In this document: positions 1-11,477 of the stretch, piece after piece
Layout of the letters: the number at the start of each line of letters is the position of its first letter
Position numbering within the stretch: the stretch's first letter is position 1
Origin: Lytechinus variegatus
Taxonomy: Eukaryota; Echinodermata; Echinoidea; Temnopleuroida; Toxopneustidae
Assembly: GCF_018143015.1 (NCBI RefSeq)
Contig: NC_054754.1
Coordinates: 29,029,830 to 29,093,829, forward strand
Reading direction: 5' to 3'
DNA: 64,000 bases
Made by a program: the position numbers and the translations under genes
The notes under the pieces: generated by a model
Seen by the model: only the letters and a program-made list of their open reading frames with translations
The model's database searches: none
What the model was told of the DNA's origin: nothing

Positions 1-1135
1 TTATCACACTGATCACATACATTTAGGTTTGTCACCAATGTGGATTCATTTGTCACAATGCCTTACCCCACTAATCACATACATAAGGTTTCCCGCCAAT
101 TTGGATTTGTTTGTCACAATACCTTACCACACTGATCACATACATAGGGTTTCTCACCAACGTGGATTAGTTTGTCACAATGCCTTACCACACTGATGAT
201 CACATACATAGGGTTTCTCACCAAAATGGATTTGTCACAATGCCTTACCACACTGATCACATACATAGGGTTTCTCACCAATGTGGTTTTGTTTATCACA
301 ATGCCTTACCACACTGATCACACACAGGGTTTCTCACCAATGTGGTTTTGTTTATCACAATGCCTTACCACACTGATCACATACATAGGATTTCTCACCA
401 ATATGGATTTGTTGGTCACAATGCCTTACCACACTGATCAAATACATAGGGTTTCTCACCAATGTGGATTTGTTGGTCACAATGTTTTACCACATACATA
501 GGATTTGTTCAACACAATGCCAATGTGGATTTATTTGTCACCATGCCTAACCACACTTATCACATACATAAGGTTTATCACCAATAAAGATTTGTTGGCC
601 ACAATGCCTTACCACACTGATTACATACATAGGGTTTCTCACCAATCTGGATTTGTCACAATACCTTACCACACTGATCACATACATAAGGTTTCTCACC
701 AATCTGGATTTGTTGGTCACAATGCCTTACCACACTGATCACATACATAGATTTCTTACCAGTTTGCTTTTGTTTATCACAATGCCTTACCACACTGATC
801 ACATACATAGATTTCTTACCAGTTTGCTTTTGTTTATCACAATGCCTTACCACACTGATCACATACATAGATTTCTTACCAGTTTGCTTTTGTTTATCAC
901 AATGCCTTACCACACTGATCACATACATAGATTTCTTACCAGTTTGCTTTTGTTTATCACAATGCCGTACCGCACTGATCACATACATAGATTTCTTACC
1001 AGTTTTCTTTTGTTTATCACAATGCCGTACCACACTGATCACATACATAGGGTTTCTTACCAATGTGGTTTTCTTTGTCACAATGCCTTACCACACTGAT
1101 CACATTCATAAGAGTTTCTCACTTGCATGGATTTG
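1..1135 (-). repeat. 60-bp minisatellite derived from a C2H2 zinc-finger array
   Basis: About 18-19 tandem units of 60-61 bp. Read on the minus strand each unit spells a C2H2 linker and zinc-knuckle half, GEKPYVCDQCGKA, followed by a VTN-like trace. A normal C2H2 unit is 84 bp; here the LxxHxxxH helix part is missing, so no unit could fold a finger. Frame is not kept between units and a TGA follows GKAL. Three consecutive 60-bp blocks at 781-960 are identical, which shows recent homogenisation. I read this as a decayed zinc-finger gene exon that became a satellite. It runs off the left window edge. Confidence 0.8.
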
Positions 1136-1139
1136 TTTA

Positions 1140-1437
1140 TTTTGTTACAAGAAGTCAACAAAAGACGGCAGTCTTTTAGAGAGGCTATAGACCACCAAGA
1201 TGCAATGATAATGGAGTTGCAGACAGGTTTCTGAGAAGAAAACTAGTAATTTGGTTGATGTTTGATCCCAGAAGAATGAAGAGATCAAGCGGCTGAAGAG
1301 GGAGCTGAACGCTCAAGAGTAGTAATCGAGGAGAAAAGACACAGATAAAGCGGTCATTGACCTTATTACTGACTCTCGCAGAGTCCGTCTCAAGAAGGGC
1401 GAGATTGAAAGAAGCCGTCTGAAAGCTCTGAAAGCAT
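1140..1437 (+). pseudogene. Coiled-coil coding remnant
   Basis: The plus strand keeps charged, heptad-like coding texture, for example EAIDHQDAMIMELQ, then KNEEIKRLKRELNAQE, then LITDSRRVRLKKGEIERSRL. It is cut by several in-frame stops and at least one frame change. It sits inside the zinc-finger minisatellite, since zinc-finger-like words resume at 1437. No family was recognised. It could be a retro-copied fragment or an exon of the ancestral zinc-finger gene in the opposite orientation. Confidence 0.4.
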
Positions 1438-1545
1438 TACCACACTGATCACAAATATATATTTGTTTATTGTTTAAACAAAACCAATACAATATGCTGC
1501 AGCCATATCACATTAATCACATACATAGTGATTCTCACCTGTATG
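1437..1545 (-). repeat. Outlying diverged zinc-finger minisatellite units
   Basis: Two diverged words of the 60-bp unit (CCACACTGATCACA and TTAATCACATACATAGTGATTCT patterns) flank a short AT-rich stretch. They mark the right edge of the array. Confidence 0.5.
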
Positions 1546-2500
1546 GAATCTAATTAAAATCGAGTTGAAACATACCACCACTATTAATAGATGACAGGTG
1601 GTTGTGATCAGAACTGGTACTGGAACTAAACTGACCAATAGAACTGGAAAAAGACTAACATTCAGAACTGGAACTGTGGCTGAGAGCATGCCAAGAAATG
1701 GCACGGCAGCCTACATGAAGGAAGCAGAGACAAAGCCTCGATCAGAGACAAATGCAACATTTTAAGATGCATCACTTCATTGTACCAGAAGCTAATGCCA
1801 TGACTCTCAATACCAATTACTCAAGATTGGGAAAGAGTGGTGTACCGACTCAAAATAATGGAGGGGAAAATTAATTTTCAATACAAGTAATGAAGTTGAG
1901 CAGCATCTTTGCCAATCATTTGCGCCTGTATGATCAAACAATCGATAAGACAGAAGACGGACAAAAAATCAATTAAACTCAAAGCATTATACAATATGCT
2001 CCCCTCCCCCTGCTGAAATCGAGTTGGTCAAATGAATGTGAAAACAAAGGTTTGGAAGCCATTACTGGTAAAGGCAACTTCCTCTGTGTCTTTATCGATC
2101 TGTGTTATACAGCCACAGTTTGAAATCTCAAGTAAAACAAAATGAGAAACACAATTGAGGCATTGGAGCTACATATTAGACTTGCTTTCACAACTACGCA
2201 TGAGCTTTTTCTCACAATTAGCATGAACTATGATATGAATTTAAAAACAGATATAAGCACAGCAAAACATACAAAATATCTAATGTTCTCCCCCACCCCT
2301 TCTAGAAAAAATGTAGCAACGCATACTTGATGGTATCCTTGTAATTATCTCTCAAACTCAAATCTCAACATGAAATAGAATACTAGTTTCTTTTACCAGT
2401 GGTAGAGGACATTATGACTTTGCTCCATTACATCAGCACGAGATATATGTATACCTGGCAATCCAATGTAAATGTGTGTTTGCTAAATGTCTTGGGCAAG
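1546..2500. other. Intergenic, no feature recognised
   Basis: AT-rich sequence without a coding frame of note, long repeat or inverted structure that I can support. Confidence 0.5.
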
Positions 2501-2504
2501 TAGA

Positions 2505-2850
2505 CTAGTTGGGTGCGTCGCAGCATAGCGGTTCTGACTCATGCCTTATAATCGCAAGGTCGCGTGTTCAAATTCCCCTGCAGCCTAGCATCCTTGGCAA
2601 GGCACACTTTGCCACTCTCCATGCGGTTGTGAAATGGTTATCCAATAGGATGCAAAAGAATATTTTAGTATGGCAATTTAGTTTGGAAACTCTTGTGGAA
2701 ATGCTCCCAAGGGAATGCAGAAGTGCATATAAGTACATTGTAAGCAGGCTACCTAGGATTCCATGATTGGGGTAATAAAAGCACTCGGAGCTGCCATCGT
2801 AATGTATTACGTGCTATATTAAATAGAAAAAATTATCTTTATGAACTGTT
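2505..2850 (+). repeat. tRNA-derived SINE, copy A
   Basis: The head looks like a tRNA gene, with a pol III B box GTTCAAATTCC at 2566-2576 and a weaker A box around 2523. The body contains CCTTGGCAAGGCACACTTTGCCACTC and a TGGAAATGCTCCCAAGGGAATG-like block. The same blocks occur in the same order, reversed, at 20583-20925 and in part at 57486-57605. That makes this one dispersed family. The tail ends in a weak AT-rich run. Confidence 0.65.
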
Positions 2851-3364
2851 GTTCACAGACATTTCTATAAATCTAGAGTTAACTCGGCTAAGAGGATTGA
2901 AGACATGAAGTTCTTAATCATGAACTCTGCAGTCAAAGACGATATAAAAAATTGAGATAAAAAATTTCATCTAAAACACCAAAGAAAAAGGTCACTTAAA
3001 TGTATTCTTAAACTTTTGTACAATATAAAATATCTTTCTCATAATATTTTGCCAAATTTTAAACACCTTCTGTAGTGTGTAGGGCATATTTGGTCTCCAT
3101 ACACATGTCAATCTTTCTCACTGGCATGTTCAACATCCGCAGCATCAGTAAATTCATCCCATACACCACCATCATCAATATCATTAGCTCATTTTCAGAC
3201 ATTAGCTATTACATGTATCTTGATCCATCAGGTGACTAGAATCATCAGATGTCTTGAAATTGTTACAGCAATCCCTTAAAAGCAGTTCCCAGGTAGATGT
3301 ACCAAGATGTCTTGATCCATTTGAACCTCTGCTCCTTGATTACCTATAGTTCGAAATCTCCATC
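2851..3364. other. 3' flank of HSD17B8
   Basis: AT-rich sequence downstream of the HSD17B8 stop codon on the minus strand. It must hold the 3' UTR, but I could not pick out a convincing polyadenylation signal. Confidence 0.4.
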
Positions 3365-6300
3365 TCATAACCCTCCTACAGAAAAAAAGAAATACATATC
3401 CACAATTAAACTTACTCCACTGGAGGAATAAAACAAATAATCATTGGCATGCACTATTGTGCCATTAATCGAACTGCTACAATCTTTGCTAACAAGGGAT
3501 CATTGCTGACATGTTAATAAATTGTTCTTTCAACTGAGAAATGTTTTTTAGCTCCTATCCTAATTAGATATTGCAGTTGGATTTCTTGCTGATTAAATTA
3601 TGTGATGACTAACCTGCAGAAGCTCACTAGTGTCTGTACTGTAGTATCACAAGGTTTGCTGTTTTGGCACGTCTGAGAAATTGCAGAATTTTCGTCATGT
3701 GTGATTTGTTTTCAACGTTATTAATATCATTGCTAGAATATGTTTGGTCACATGATGCTGTAAAATATGCTTAACTTGTGTAGGATATACATGTAATAAA
3801 AGCTTTTTACCAGTGACATCGATGCTAGCCCCAGTGATGTACTTGCTCTTGTTTGAGGCCAGGAAGAGACAGGTCTCTGCAATATCATTGGGTTCACCAA
3901 GGGTACCAAGAGGGATCATGGGTAACATCTGGTCGACAAGAATTTACAAGGAAAATAAATATAGGTTAGAGGCCCAGGATTTCTGTTTTTAAATTGCTAA
4001 TTCAATATTCATCAGTCAGAGCTGCGGACCTGAACGAGCACATTTCGTATTTCAAAGGCATAAAAAAAATCAGTATTTTGGTAAGGAAATCAGTATTTTC
4101 AAAGAAATACCAGAGGACAACAAATACCCCTTCAGAAATCAGTATATTGCATGAAACCATCTGAATTCTTCACATGTATCAGTACTAATTACTGAAAATT
4201 AGTAATATTTGGAAGCCCTATTCACTATTCCTTACATCACACTCCCTGTTCTTCTGTGAAAAAAAAAAAAAATGTGAAGCAAGTCTCACGGAAAACAGAA
4301 GTTTCCATGCAGCTTGGCAAACAAATGCTAAACATTGCAAAAAGGTTTGATGGGTAGATTTTTCACTTTACTTCATTATGATTTTTTACTCACTGACCAA
4401 GAAACAATCAGAGCTTTCTGTCATATTTTCCATCGCAATCATTTGAGCAAATTCTGGTTAAGTTGGAATTATTCTAGTAGTATAATAAAATAAAAAAAAT
4501 AAACTGGATACAAATTTGTGGCCCAGTTTTCACCTACCATTTTAATGACTTTCTCTGGAACCTTGTCAGTCATTGGTGTTGTAATGAAACCAGGTAAAAC
4601 ACTATTGCATCGGATTTCAAATCTAAAAAGAAAAATTTAAATTAAATGAAAAATGTTTGAACAAATGGAATTTAATGTACATTTTTTTAATTAAAAAAAA
4701 GGCAATTATTATAGGGGATATTTGTTTTACATGAAAAGTCTTACTTGATTTTTAAGAAAATAAATTATATACTAAGTGATATATTTTCCATGGAAACTTT
4801 TGTCTATTTTTTTTAATTAGATCAGAATATTCAAACTTTTCAATTATCAATCTGTAAGAATTATAAACCTTGTATTTTAAGTTAGAGTTGAATTCCTAAC
4901 ATCCAGCAAAGTACTAGTATCTTGATTAAATAATCCCAAGACTTGAAAGTACACAAAGTGGGTGTAGAACAAGTGGCAATTTAAAATCCAATTTACCTGC
5001 TCAGTTCTTGGGCCATGGTTTTGGTCATTCCTATAACGCCAGCTTTCGATGCGGAATAGTTGGCTTGGCCAATATTACCCATCTGCATTTTGAAAATAAA
5101 GTACCGGTGTAGGGGTAGGAAAAAAAGAGAATGCTACATGTATATTGTGATATCATAATTCTTAAATTAAAGATTCATGATTTTAACAAAAGTAAAACAG
5201 ATGATTCACTGCAGCTATTGAGCAGCTGATGTTAATTTTATACTCATAAAAGGGAAATTCATTTTGAACTTGCTCAATCAGGGGTAAAAAATGCAAAGCA
5301 GATCAAATATTAAATCATAAATTATTAAATGGTCTAACACCACTATAATAGCTTTCTTGGTCCACATGGAGGGAAAACTCCTCCACCTCCAACAATTCAA
5401 TTCAATTCAATTCAAAATGGTTTATTAAAAATCCTTTCTTTGCAGCCAAAGCCGAATTGCGAAAGTTTACATTTCAAACAAAATCATCAATAACAAGGTA
5501 AAAATAACTTAGAGTACTACGGACAAATTTCAATATAGACATATGTGTAACAAAGTATTTCATAAAGAAATTCAAATCAATACTCACTGATAAATGAAAC
5601 AAAAATGGAAAATATTCAAAATACATGTAAATATGAGTGGATACAGGAAATGAAATGGAAAGCAGAAATGAAGAGAAATAGTTGAAGAGAGAAGAGAAGC
5701 AGAGAGGGGGAGAGAGAAGAGAAGAAATTGATAGTGAAAGGGAAGCTGAGAGAAAAGGGCGAAAAAGCAATTAGGTCACATGTTTTCATACATACTTGCA
5801 ATGATACATATTTTGGCAGATTTTTGTGATTTCAATTAAAATATTAAGTTCACGACTAGATATCAGTGAATAATTGCTCATATGGAAGAAAAATATTTTG
5901 ATTAACAAAGTAAAATGAGATGAAATAAAACTTGAGTTCTCCAACATAAAGAGAGCTCAACATTAGAATTATTATGTACATATAATCTGCATTTTACAAA
6001 AAGCAACAATCTTTTAATGATATCCTATTTAAAGAGTCCAATGAATGTTGAATAGCTTGATATTATTATACATGTAACGATAGGGGAAGATATATAAACA
6101 AAACTACTCCTTGTAATCAATTCTTTTAGAGTTTAGGTGACGAATCAAAGAGGGCAAGGGGCTATTTCTATATCGTGAAGTTCGACATCGCATCTCTACT
6201 ATTCCAGTCGAGCTTCTGGTCTGATATTGACAAGTCCTATTTTGAGGTAGAAGATGATGCAGTTTAGACGTGGGGATTTGCATAGACTTCGCAAACGCAA

Positions 6301-9107
6301 GACAGAGTTTGATCCGTCTAGGAAGCAAATGTAATGCTCAAATGTAATTAACATACTTCGTGTCTTCATCCCCTCCTCCTCCCAGGGCCAAATGCTGGTA
6401 GGAAGATATTCCTGAGTGGTAAGTCTGAAGACTTGTAGTTGAACCTTGCCCATCTCATCAAAATACACTGGTGCAGCAAGAACTTGGCCGAGGAGGATGA
6501 TCTATTGTTACTCGTTGGGGTGCATTGACAATGCTAAGCACTCCCAGTAATACAATAATCCACCAAAACCAAGTCCCCGTGGTGTGGACCCTCACCAAAA
6601 ATGCAAACTTTGTTGTGAAGTTAAACTTCAACTCACCGTTGCTACAACACTGCTGATATTGATGAAACTTCCTCCTGTAACTTTACTCTTCACCATAGCC
6701 TGGCTAACTGCCTGGCACATCAGAAAGGTGCCCTAGGCAAAATCAGAGGTCAAAGGTCATGTTAGTATCAGTAAACTTCCATCACTCCCAACTAACAATT
6801 TTTCAAACAAATGTCATTTAACAAAAATCACAACTGAAAACTAGAACAGCTAATTGATTGGGATGCCTCAAAAACCTCCCATGGTCTCAAGAAATGGCAC
6901 CCAAGGTATCACACACCATTTTTAATATTATGGAGATTTTAACATTATGATATCCCTAGAAAAAAAAGTGGAAATGGAAGCCTTGGAGCATTAATTGGTT
7001 TTTAAGTTAGATCTTTTCTGGTTAATGATCTAAACGTTGGACAAAGAATATACCGCCTAAAGGGTCAAAATCTTCAACCCCATTCTAAAGTATAGAATGG
7101 ATCCTCAAGCAACTCAATAGAAAGAGACAATGTGTGTGAAATTCTGATTACCTTCAGGTTAACTTTGATAACCTCGTCGAAATCCTCTTCCTTCATTTTC
7201 AGCATCAACTGATCTCGCGTGATTCCTGCAGAGTTCACCAAAATGGTGGCAGGCTTCTTGAAGGCGTCCGCTATCCCGGCAACAAGATCCCGTACTGCAC
7301 CCCCATCACTGACATCCGCCACAAAAGATTCATGACTCTGATTATCTATGTCCGATGGCAGGCTTGCAATAGTTTCATCCAAGCTGCTCTGTGTCCGATC
7401 AACTACAGCTACGCTTGCTCCATTCTTGGCAAAAAGCTGGCAGGTTGCACGGCCTATTCCACTTCCTCCACCTGTGTGGAAATTGAGACTTCATGAAAGC
7501 TTATAGGGTTTAATAGACCAGGGGGAGGGGGTGGATCCAGGAAGTCAAAATTTTAACAAAAATGAAATGGTTTGTTTCATGGATGGTTTTTGTTACTGAA
7601 CTGCTAACAATTTTTTCATTAAACTTCGCACATGACTTTAGATTAACACTATCCAATAGGCGTGCACACCTAAATAATTATTCGATATGGCAGAGTGGGG
7701 CCAAGGCCTTAAACTTTCTTCTCATTTGCATAATTTTTTAATATTGTGTGCTCACTGAGCATTAGATATCAGGATTTTCATAAAAATCAAATCAAATGAA
7801 CTATGCAAGGTTTGTGACAGTTATCAATAGTTAGCAATTGCATTTTTTTCACAAACATAAAAAAAAGCTAATCACATTCCTCATTCAAGCATGAATGTTT
7901 AATTAAACGCATTTGAATCATATTAATTGGTCATGATCATAACAAAAAAGGTTGAGAAAAAATCATTTCAGTTACCAAAATGAAACAATACTTGCCTACG
8001 ATAATTGAAATTTGTATTTTTTGCTTTCATTAAATGTTCATTGATTCGTGAAATGATGAATATTGTTGAAGGTGGTTACACTTCGTAATTCCGAAACAAG
8101 TAAATTGCCTATACCTCGATGTTCGTTAATCCGAAAACGTAAAAGGGTTCGTTAATCCGAACATTTGTGGCGTTATTCTGAAGGTTCGATAATCTGAAAA
8201 CAAAATAAGGTTCGATGTTCCGAAGGTTCGTTAATCTGAAAACGAAATAAGGTTCGTTGTTCCGAAAGTTTTAATCCGAAAACAAAATAAGGTTTGTTGT
8301 TCCAAATGTTCGCTAGTCCGAAAACGAAATAAGGTTCATTAATCATTTCGTTTTTGGACTAACGAACCTTCGGAATTACAAAGCTCATTTCGTTTTCGGA
8401 TTAACGAACCTTTGGAATTACGAACCTCACTTCGTTTTCGGACTAACGAACCTTCAGAATTACGAACCTTCGGAATATCCGAACCTTTGGAATTACGAAC
8501 CTTCGGAATATCCGAACCTTCGGAATAACGAAACTTTGGAATTATGAATGTATGCAGTTGAAGATACTCTTCCCAAAAATAACCGTCATCATAATCGATC
8601 ATTTTTATTGATAGAAATTAATCCAATTATAGCAAATTTTAACACGTGTTTATTCAACCATGAAATTTAGCAAAAAAACTTGTATCGTCTTTTAGAATGT
8701 ACCTTAGACAAGCCTTCTATTTTTTATGGATGAGAATATGGAATTCGTTCCAAAAAAGTGGAATCTAAATCAGGATATTTGGCTTGTGACTTTTGAAAAG
8801 TGACAATTTTGCTTTCTAGATTTTTATGCTACTTGCATTGCAACTTGCAAGTCCCCTAATGGTGGCTGCACGATAGCGAGCCGTCTGTGTACAAGGAGAA
8901 ATTTAAAAAAAAATGTAAAAAACTCCTCGAAACAGACGGCTGCCAGCTGTCTAGGATAAATCTTGCTCATTAACATATGGCCACGGCCTGGGCTTGCAGA
9001 TGCAGACTGACCGAGAATGGATTTGCAGTTACTCCAACAATCATGACAATTATCTTCTTACCAGTTATTATAGCAACTCTACCAGCCAATAGATTGCTTG
9101 CTGCCAT
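3365..9107 (-). CDS. HSD17B8: HSD17B8: 17-beta-hydroxysteroid dehydrogenase 8 / mitochondrial 3-oxoacyl-ACP reductase alpha subunit
   Basis: Seven coding exons, all with GT-AG introns and consistent phase: 9062-9107, 7152-7471, 6637-6732, 4997-5082, 4538-4622, 3811-3928, 3365-3375. They sum to 762 nt, or 253 residues (human about 261). This is a short-chain dehydrogenase. The cofactor loop TGGGSGIG is at residues 15-22. The catalytic set is Asn120 (VNLK), Ser150 (NISS), and Tyr163 with Lys167 (YSASK). The stretches RCNSVLPGF and [10 protein letters not shown] and the C-terminus [12 protein letters not shown] follow vertebrate HSD17B8 closely. In vertebrates this protein pairs with CBR4 in mitochondrial fatty-acid synthesis and also oxidises estradiol with NAD. 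The start is supported by an in-frame TGA five codons upstream. The last coding exon adds only 11 nt (GGL and stop). No break was seen. Introns hold a T1 foldback (intron 1) and a LINE tail (intron 3). Confidence 0.93.
5388..5990 (-). repeat. Probable 5'-truncated LINE 3' end in HSD17B8 intron 3
   Basis: On the minus strand a pyrimidine-rich leader is followed by GCTTTGGCTGCAAAG, an AATAAA word, and a short (TTGAA)n microsatellite tail at about 5396-5415. A 3' UTR ending in a pentanucleotide tail is typical of CR1/L2-like LINEs. There is no RT coding left, so the family is inferred from the tail alone. Confidence 0.4.
6357..6501 (-). pseudogene. Unrecognised exon-like coding stretch in HSD17B8 intron 3
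   Basis: A 145-nt open stretch lies between an AG (6502-6503) and a GTATGT donor (6351-6356). One frame stays open with protein-like composition: [16 protein letters not shown] followed by [14 protein letters not shown]. The W/E/P-rich text does not look like random AT-rich DNA, and the SDR fold has no place for it. It may be an exon fragment of another gene or of an unknown mobile element. I recognise no family. Confidence 0.35.
8076..8553. mobile_element. T1 foldback element (TTCG...CGAA palindromic-word array), copy 1
   Basis: The left half repeats units such as GGTTCGTTAATCCGAAAACG and the right half repeats their reverse complement, so the whole folds on itself. The ends are related inverted repeats: TTACACTTCGTAATTCCGAA at left, and TACATTCATAATTCC in reverse complement at right. 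Flanks GTTGAAGG (about 8065-8072) and GTTGAAGA (about 8556-8563) look like an 8-bp target duplication. A second copy is at 42988-43449. It lies in HSD17B8 intron 1. No transposase is present. Confidence 0.75.
8879..8941. repeat. Hairpin with 10-bp perfect arms
   Basis: AGCCGTCTGT at 8879-8888 is exactly complementary to ACAGACGGCT at 8932-8941, with an inner GGAG/CTCC pair. The right arm and the following TGCCAGCTGTCTA recur near 39570-39600, so this is part of a dispersed repeat. It is 120 bp inside intron 1 from HSD17B8 exon 1. Confidence 0.55.
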
Positions 9108-9534
9108 TTTACTGTCAGATCAGTGATGCAGTAATTGTGGCAGTCCTCAAATCTCAATGATGAATCCCGGCCCAGAATTCCGGCTTCCACTAGTGTCAAA
9201 GCACAAGCTGCAAGTAGCACCAGGGTGCGGTCAGGGACTTCAGAAAAAAAAATTAAAAAGCGCTCCGTCACTCGAATAAGAGAGGGGATAGGGAAGGATT
9301 GACACCTAAAACAAAAACAAAAAAGATTTATTCAGACTCTTAGACAGAAAATAATGATATGACGGTGATGAGACACCTTATCATCATTACAAAAAAGATA
9401 TGCGACTTTATACTTCTCAGCTCAGTCTGTGCTGACTGATATTGATAACCTGCCCGAAAGCTCGGCGCGACAGAGTGCGAGCGCGGTTGCGCCGAGATCG
9501 ATAGCGAGCCTGCACGCACGTGCTTGCACATTCA
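9108..9534 (-). promoter_or_regulatory. HSD17B8 upstream region
   Basis: This is the sequence between the HSD17B8 start codon and the T2 element. It has to contain the 5' UTR and core promoter unless there is an upstream non-coding exon. The stretch 9460-9520 is relatively CpG-rich. I see no TATA box at a telling distance. Confidence 0.35.
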
Positions 9535-10757
9535 GTATGGGGCGCCAAGTGTCCGCCAGTATTTTCGTCCAAATCAAGCTATTTCGTACACAAAATTTGT
9601 TTTTATTCAGACGAAAATCATTTCGTCATGACGCTGTTTTATTTCGTACACGAAATTTATTTTTTGTCACAAAAAATTAATTTTGTCTCAACGAAAAAAA
9701 TTTCGTCTAGACGAAATGTAATTGCGTCCACAAACTTTTTTTGGCGTGCCATACTCCGTCCAATTCACGCCATTCCGTACACAAAAGTTTTTTTGTTCAT
9801 ATGAAAATGATTTCGTCATGATGCAATTTTATTTCGTATACGAAATTATTCTTGTCACACAAAATAAATTTTCGTCGAGACAAAATGTAATTTCGTCCAC
9901 AAAATTTATTTCGTACACACGAAATGAATTTTGATCTAACGAAATGGCACCCCAAGCGTTCCAAGGAAAATTCTGTAGGAAAATTTGTGTTTCACTCCAA
10001 CGAAATTCATTTCGTCATGATGCAGTGTGATTTCGTATACGAAATTTATTTTGTGTCACACTTATAATCAATTTCGTCGAGACGAAATAAAATTGCGTCC
10101 TCAAAATTCATTTCGTTGCGATGCGAATATCTATTCCGTCGATGAAATGATTTTGTGTCACATCACAAAAAATTCCGTCGACAAAATGATTTTGTGTCAC
10201 ATCACAAAAAATTCTGTCCATGTAAAATAATTCTGTCTCCTCTTTCTGGCAGGGTATATGAGATCGTCGCTGATTGGCTGCACCTTGCTCAAGCCGATCT
10301 TCGATCGATCGATATCCGGCCGCGGGACGGTCACACTCACAGGTCGGCGTGTTGGTGAACCTTTCTTGTTTAGCTTAGATTTCACGTTATTCATGCCAAC
10401 AAGAGCTGCAAACAACTTCTCTAATTGGTAGAATGTGGACGGACATTGCATTCGTAAGTTCAGCTATGTTTGAATTACGTTGAAAACAAAATGGGAAATC
10501 GTAGTGGTTGCCATACCTGCTACTTTCATTTGCAAGAAGCTGTGTACTGTAAAAATTATAGTCCCATGTATTCAAGTTTGTGTACTGTAGTCAGACAAAG
10601 GGGGGGGGGGGGATTGGTCTTTTCTGCACACCTAAAATGGTGAGGAATTATACAGGCTGAAGATATTTTGGCCTAGAACTTAGCAAATAATGTAAAATTC
10701 ATACAGAGCAAAATGCTGAAAATTTCATTGAAATCAGATGACAAATATATTTTTTTT
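9535..10757 (+). mobile_element. T2 repeat: TTTCGT/ACGAAA palindrome array plus unique segment, copy 1
   Basis: The stretch 9590-10230 is an array of short palindromes with changing centres, for example TTTCGTCTAGACGAAA (9701-9716) and ATTTCGTATACGAAAT (9831-9846 and again 10030-10045). A non-repetitive segment (10235-10620) and an AT-rich end follow. The whole 1.2 kb recurs in inverted orientation at 44888-46172, which shows it moves as one unit. The copies diverge mildly. I see no protein-coding capacity and no clear terminal repeat, so the mechanism is unknown. Confidence 0.65.
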
Positions 10758-10849
10758 AATTTGAAAGAACAAATTTATTCAACAGTTTGGGCATGTTGGG
10801 CGGGCTTGGCCGCAACTTGGCGCAAGTTTACCCAGCCTCACTAACCTCG

Positions 10850-11402
10850 TACCCCGGGGCCGGGGCACTTGAACAAAAAAGTGGTGGGGGTGTGCCGCAG
10901 GAGAGACAAAAACGGGGGCCTTGGGCTTGGAGCGGGCGTATTGTAAAAAGGAGGGTCTTCGGAACGGGGTTTGGTCTTTGGAACTAAAATTTTGTGAAAT
11001 GGGGGTCCTTGGAAGTTGGAACGGATCGATCGCCAGCGTGTGAGTACGTGCGTATGCATCCCTATGGAACGGGCATCCGTGATGCAGCTAGCGCAGCCTC
11101 CGCCGGGTGCGCTCGCTCAGAGACGATGGTCGGACAGCGCTCTGTGGCCGCTTTTCACCAAAATTGCAGATCAATGCAACCGGAATGGCGTAACGAAAAA
11201 TATGCGAAGCTTTGGAGCGAATTTCTTCTTTTTTCTAGATAACAAAATGCTTTGCCTTGGAGCAGCTTTCTTTGTTTTTTTCTCAATAAGACAAAAATGC
11301 TATGCCTTGGCTTGGAACGGAAATTTGGGTGTAAAAATGGGGGTCCCCTCCGCGGCACATACCCACTATGCATTATATACTGAGTGCCCCCCCCCCCGGG
11401 CC
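10850..11402. repeat. Non-autonomous element with CCGGGGCACT / AGTGCCCC ends
   Basis: The left end CCCCGGGGCCGGGGCACT (about 10852) faces an inverted ACTGAGTGCCCC(C)n-GGG end (about 11381-11399). The interior repeats GGAACGG and CTTGGA words (TTGGAACGG, CCTTGGAGC, CTTGGAACGG). It has no credible gene despite open frames. Confidence 0.5.
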
Positions 11403-11477
11403 TCGTACTAGTGTGAGTGCCCTAGCCTAGGCTACTCCACTTACACGTATTGCGATGTTTCAGTCTTGATTCAGGCC

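Noticed and set aside
656-1099. Long open frames on both strands in the first kilobase
   Set aside because: They arise because a 60-bp repeat keeps any open frame open. The text is repetitive and not a zinc-finger or other protein.
2505-2600. Functional tRNA gene
   Set aside because: Only the B box is good; the cloverleaf does not close and a SINE body follows.
5474-5801. Hydrophobic open frames of 61-98 codons (minus strand)
   Set aside because: Pyrimidine-rich low-complexity sequence in a LINE 3' UTR gives Ser/Phe/Leu text by composition.
8076-8553. CRISPR-like array
   Set aside because: Units are palindromic and contiguous without unique spacers, and the genome is clearly eukaryotic.
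10841-11411. Several overlapping open frames of 66-131 codons
   Set aside because: Low-complexity repeat element with inverted GC-rich ends; no domain and strong shadow-frame pattern.
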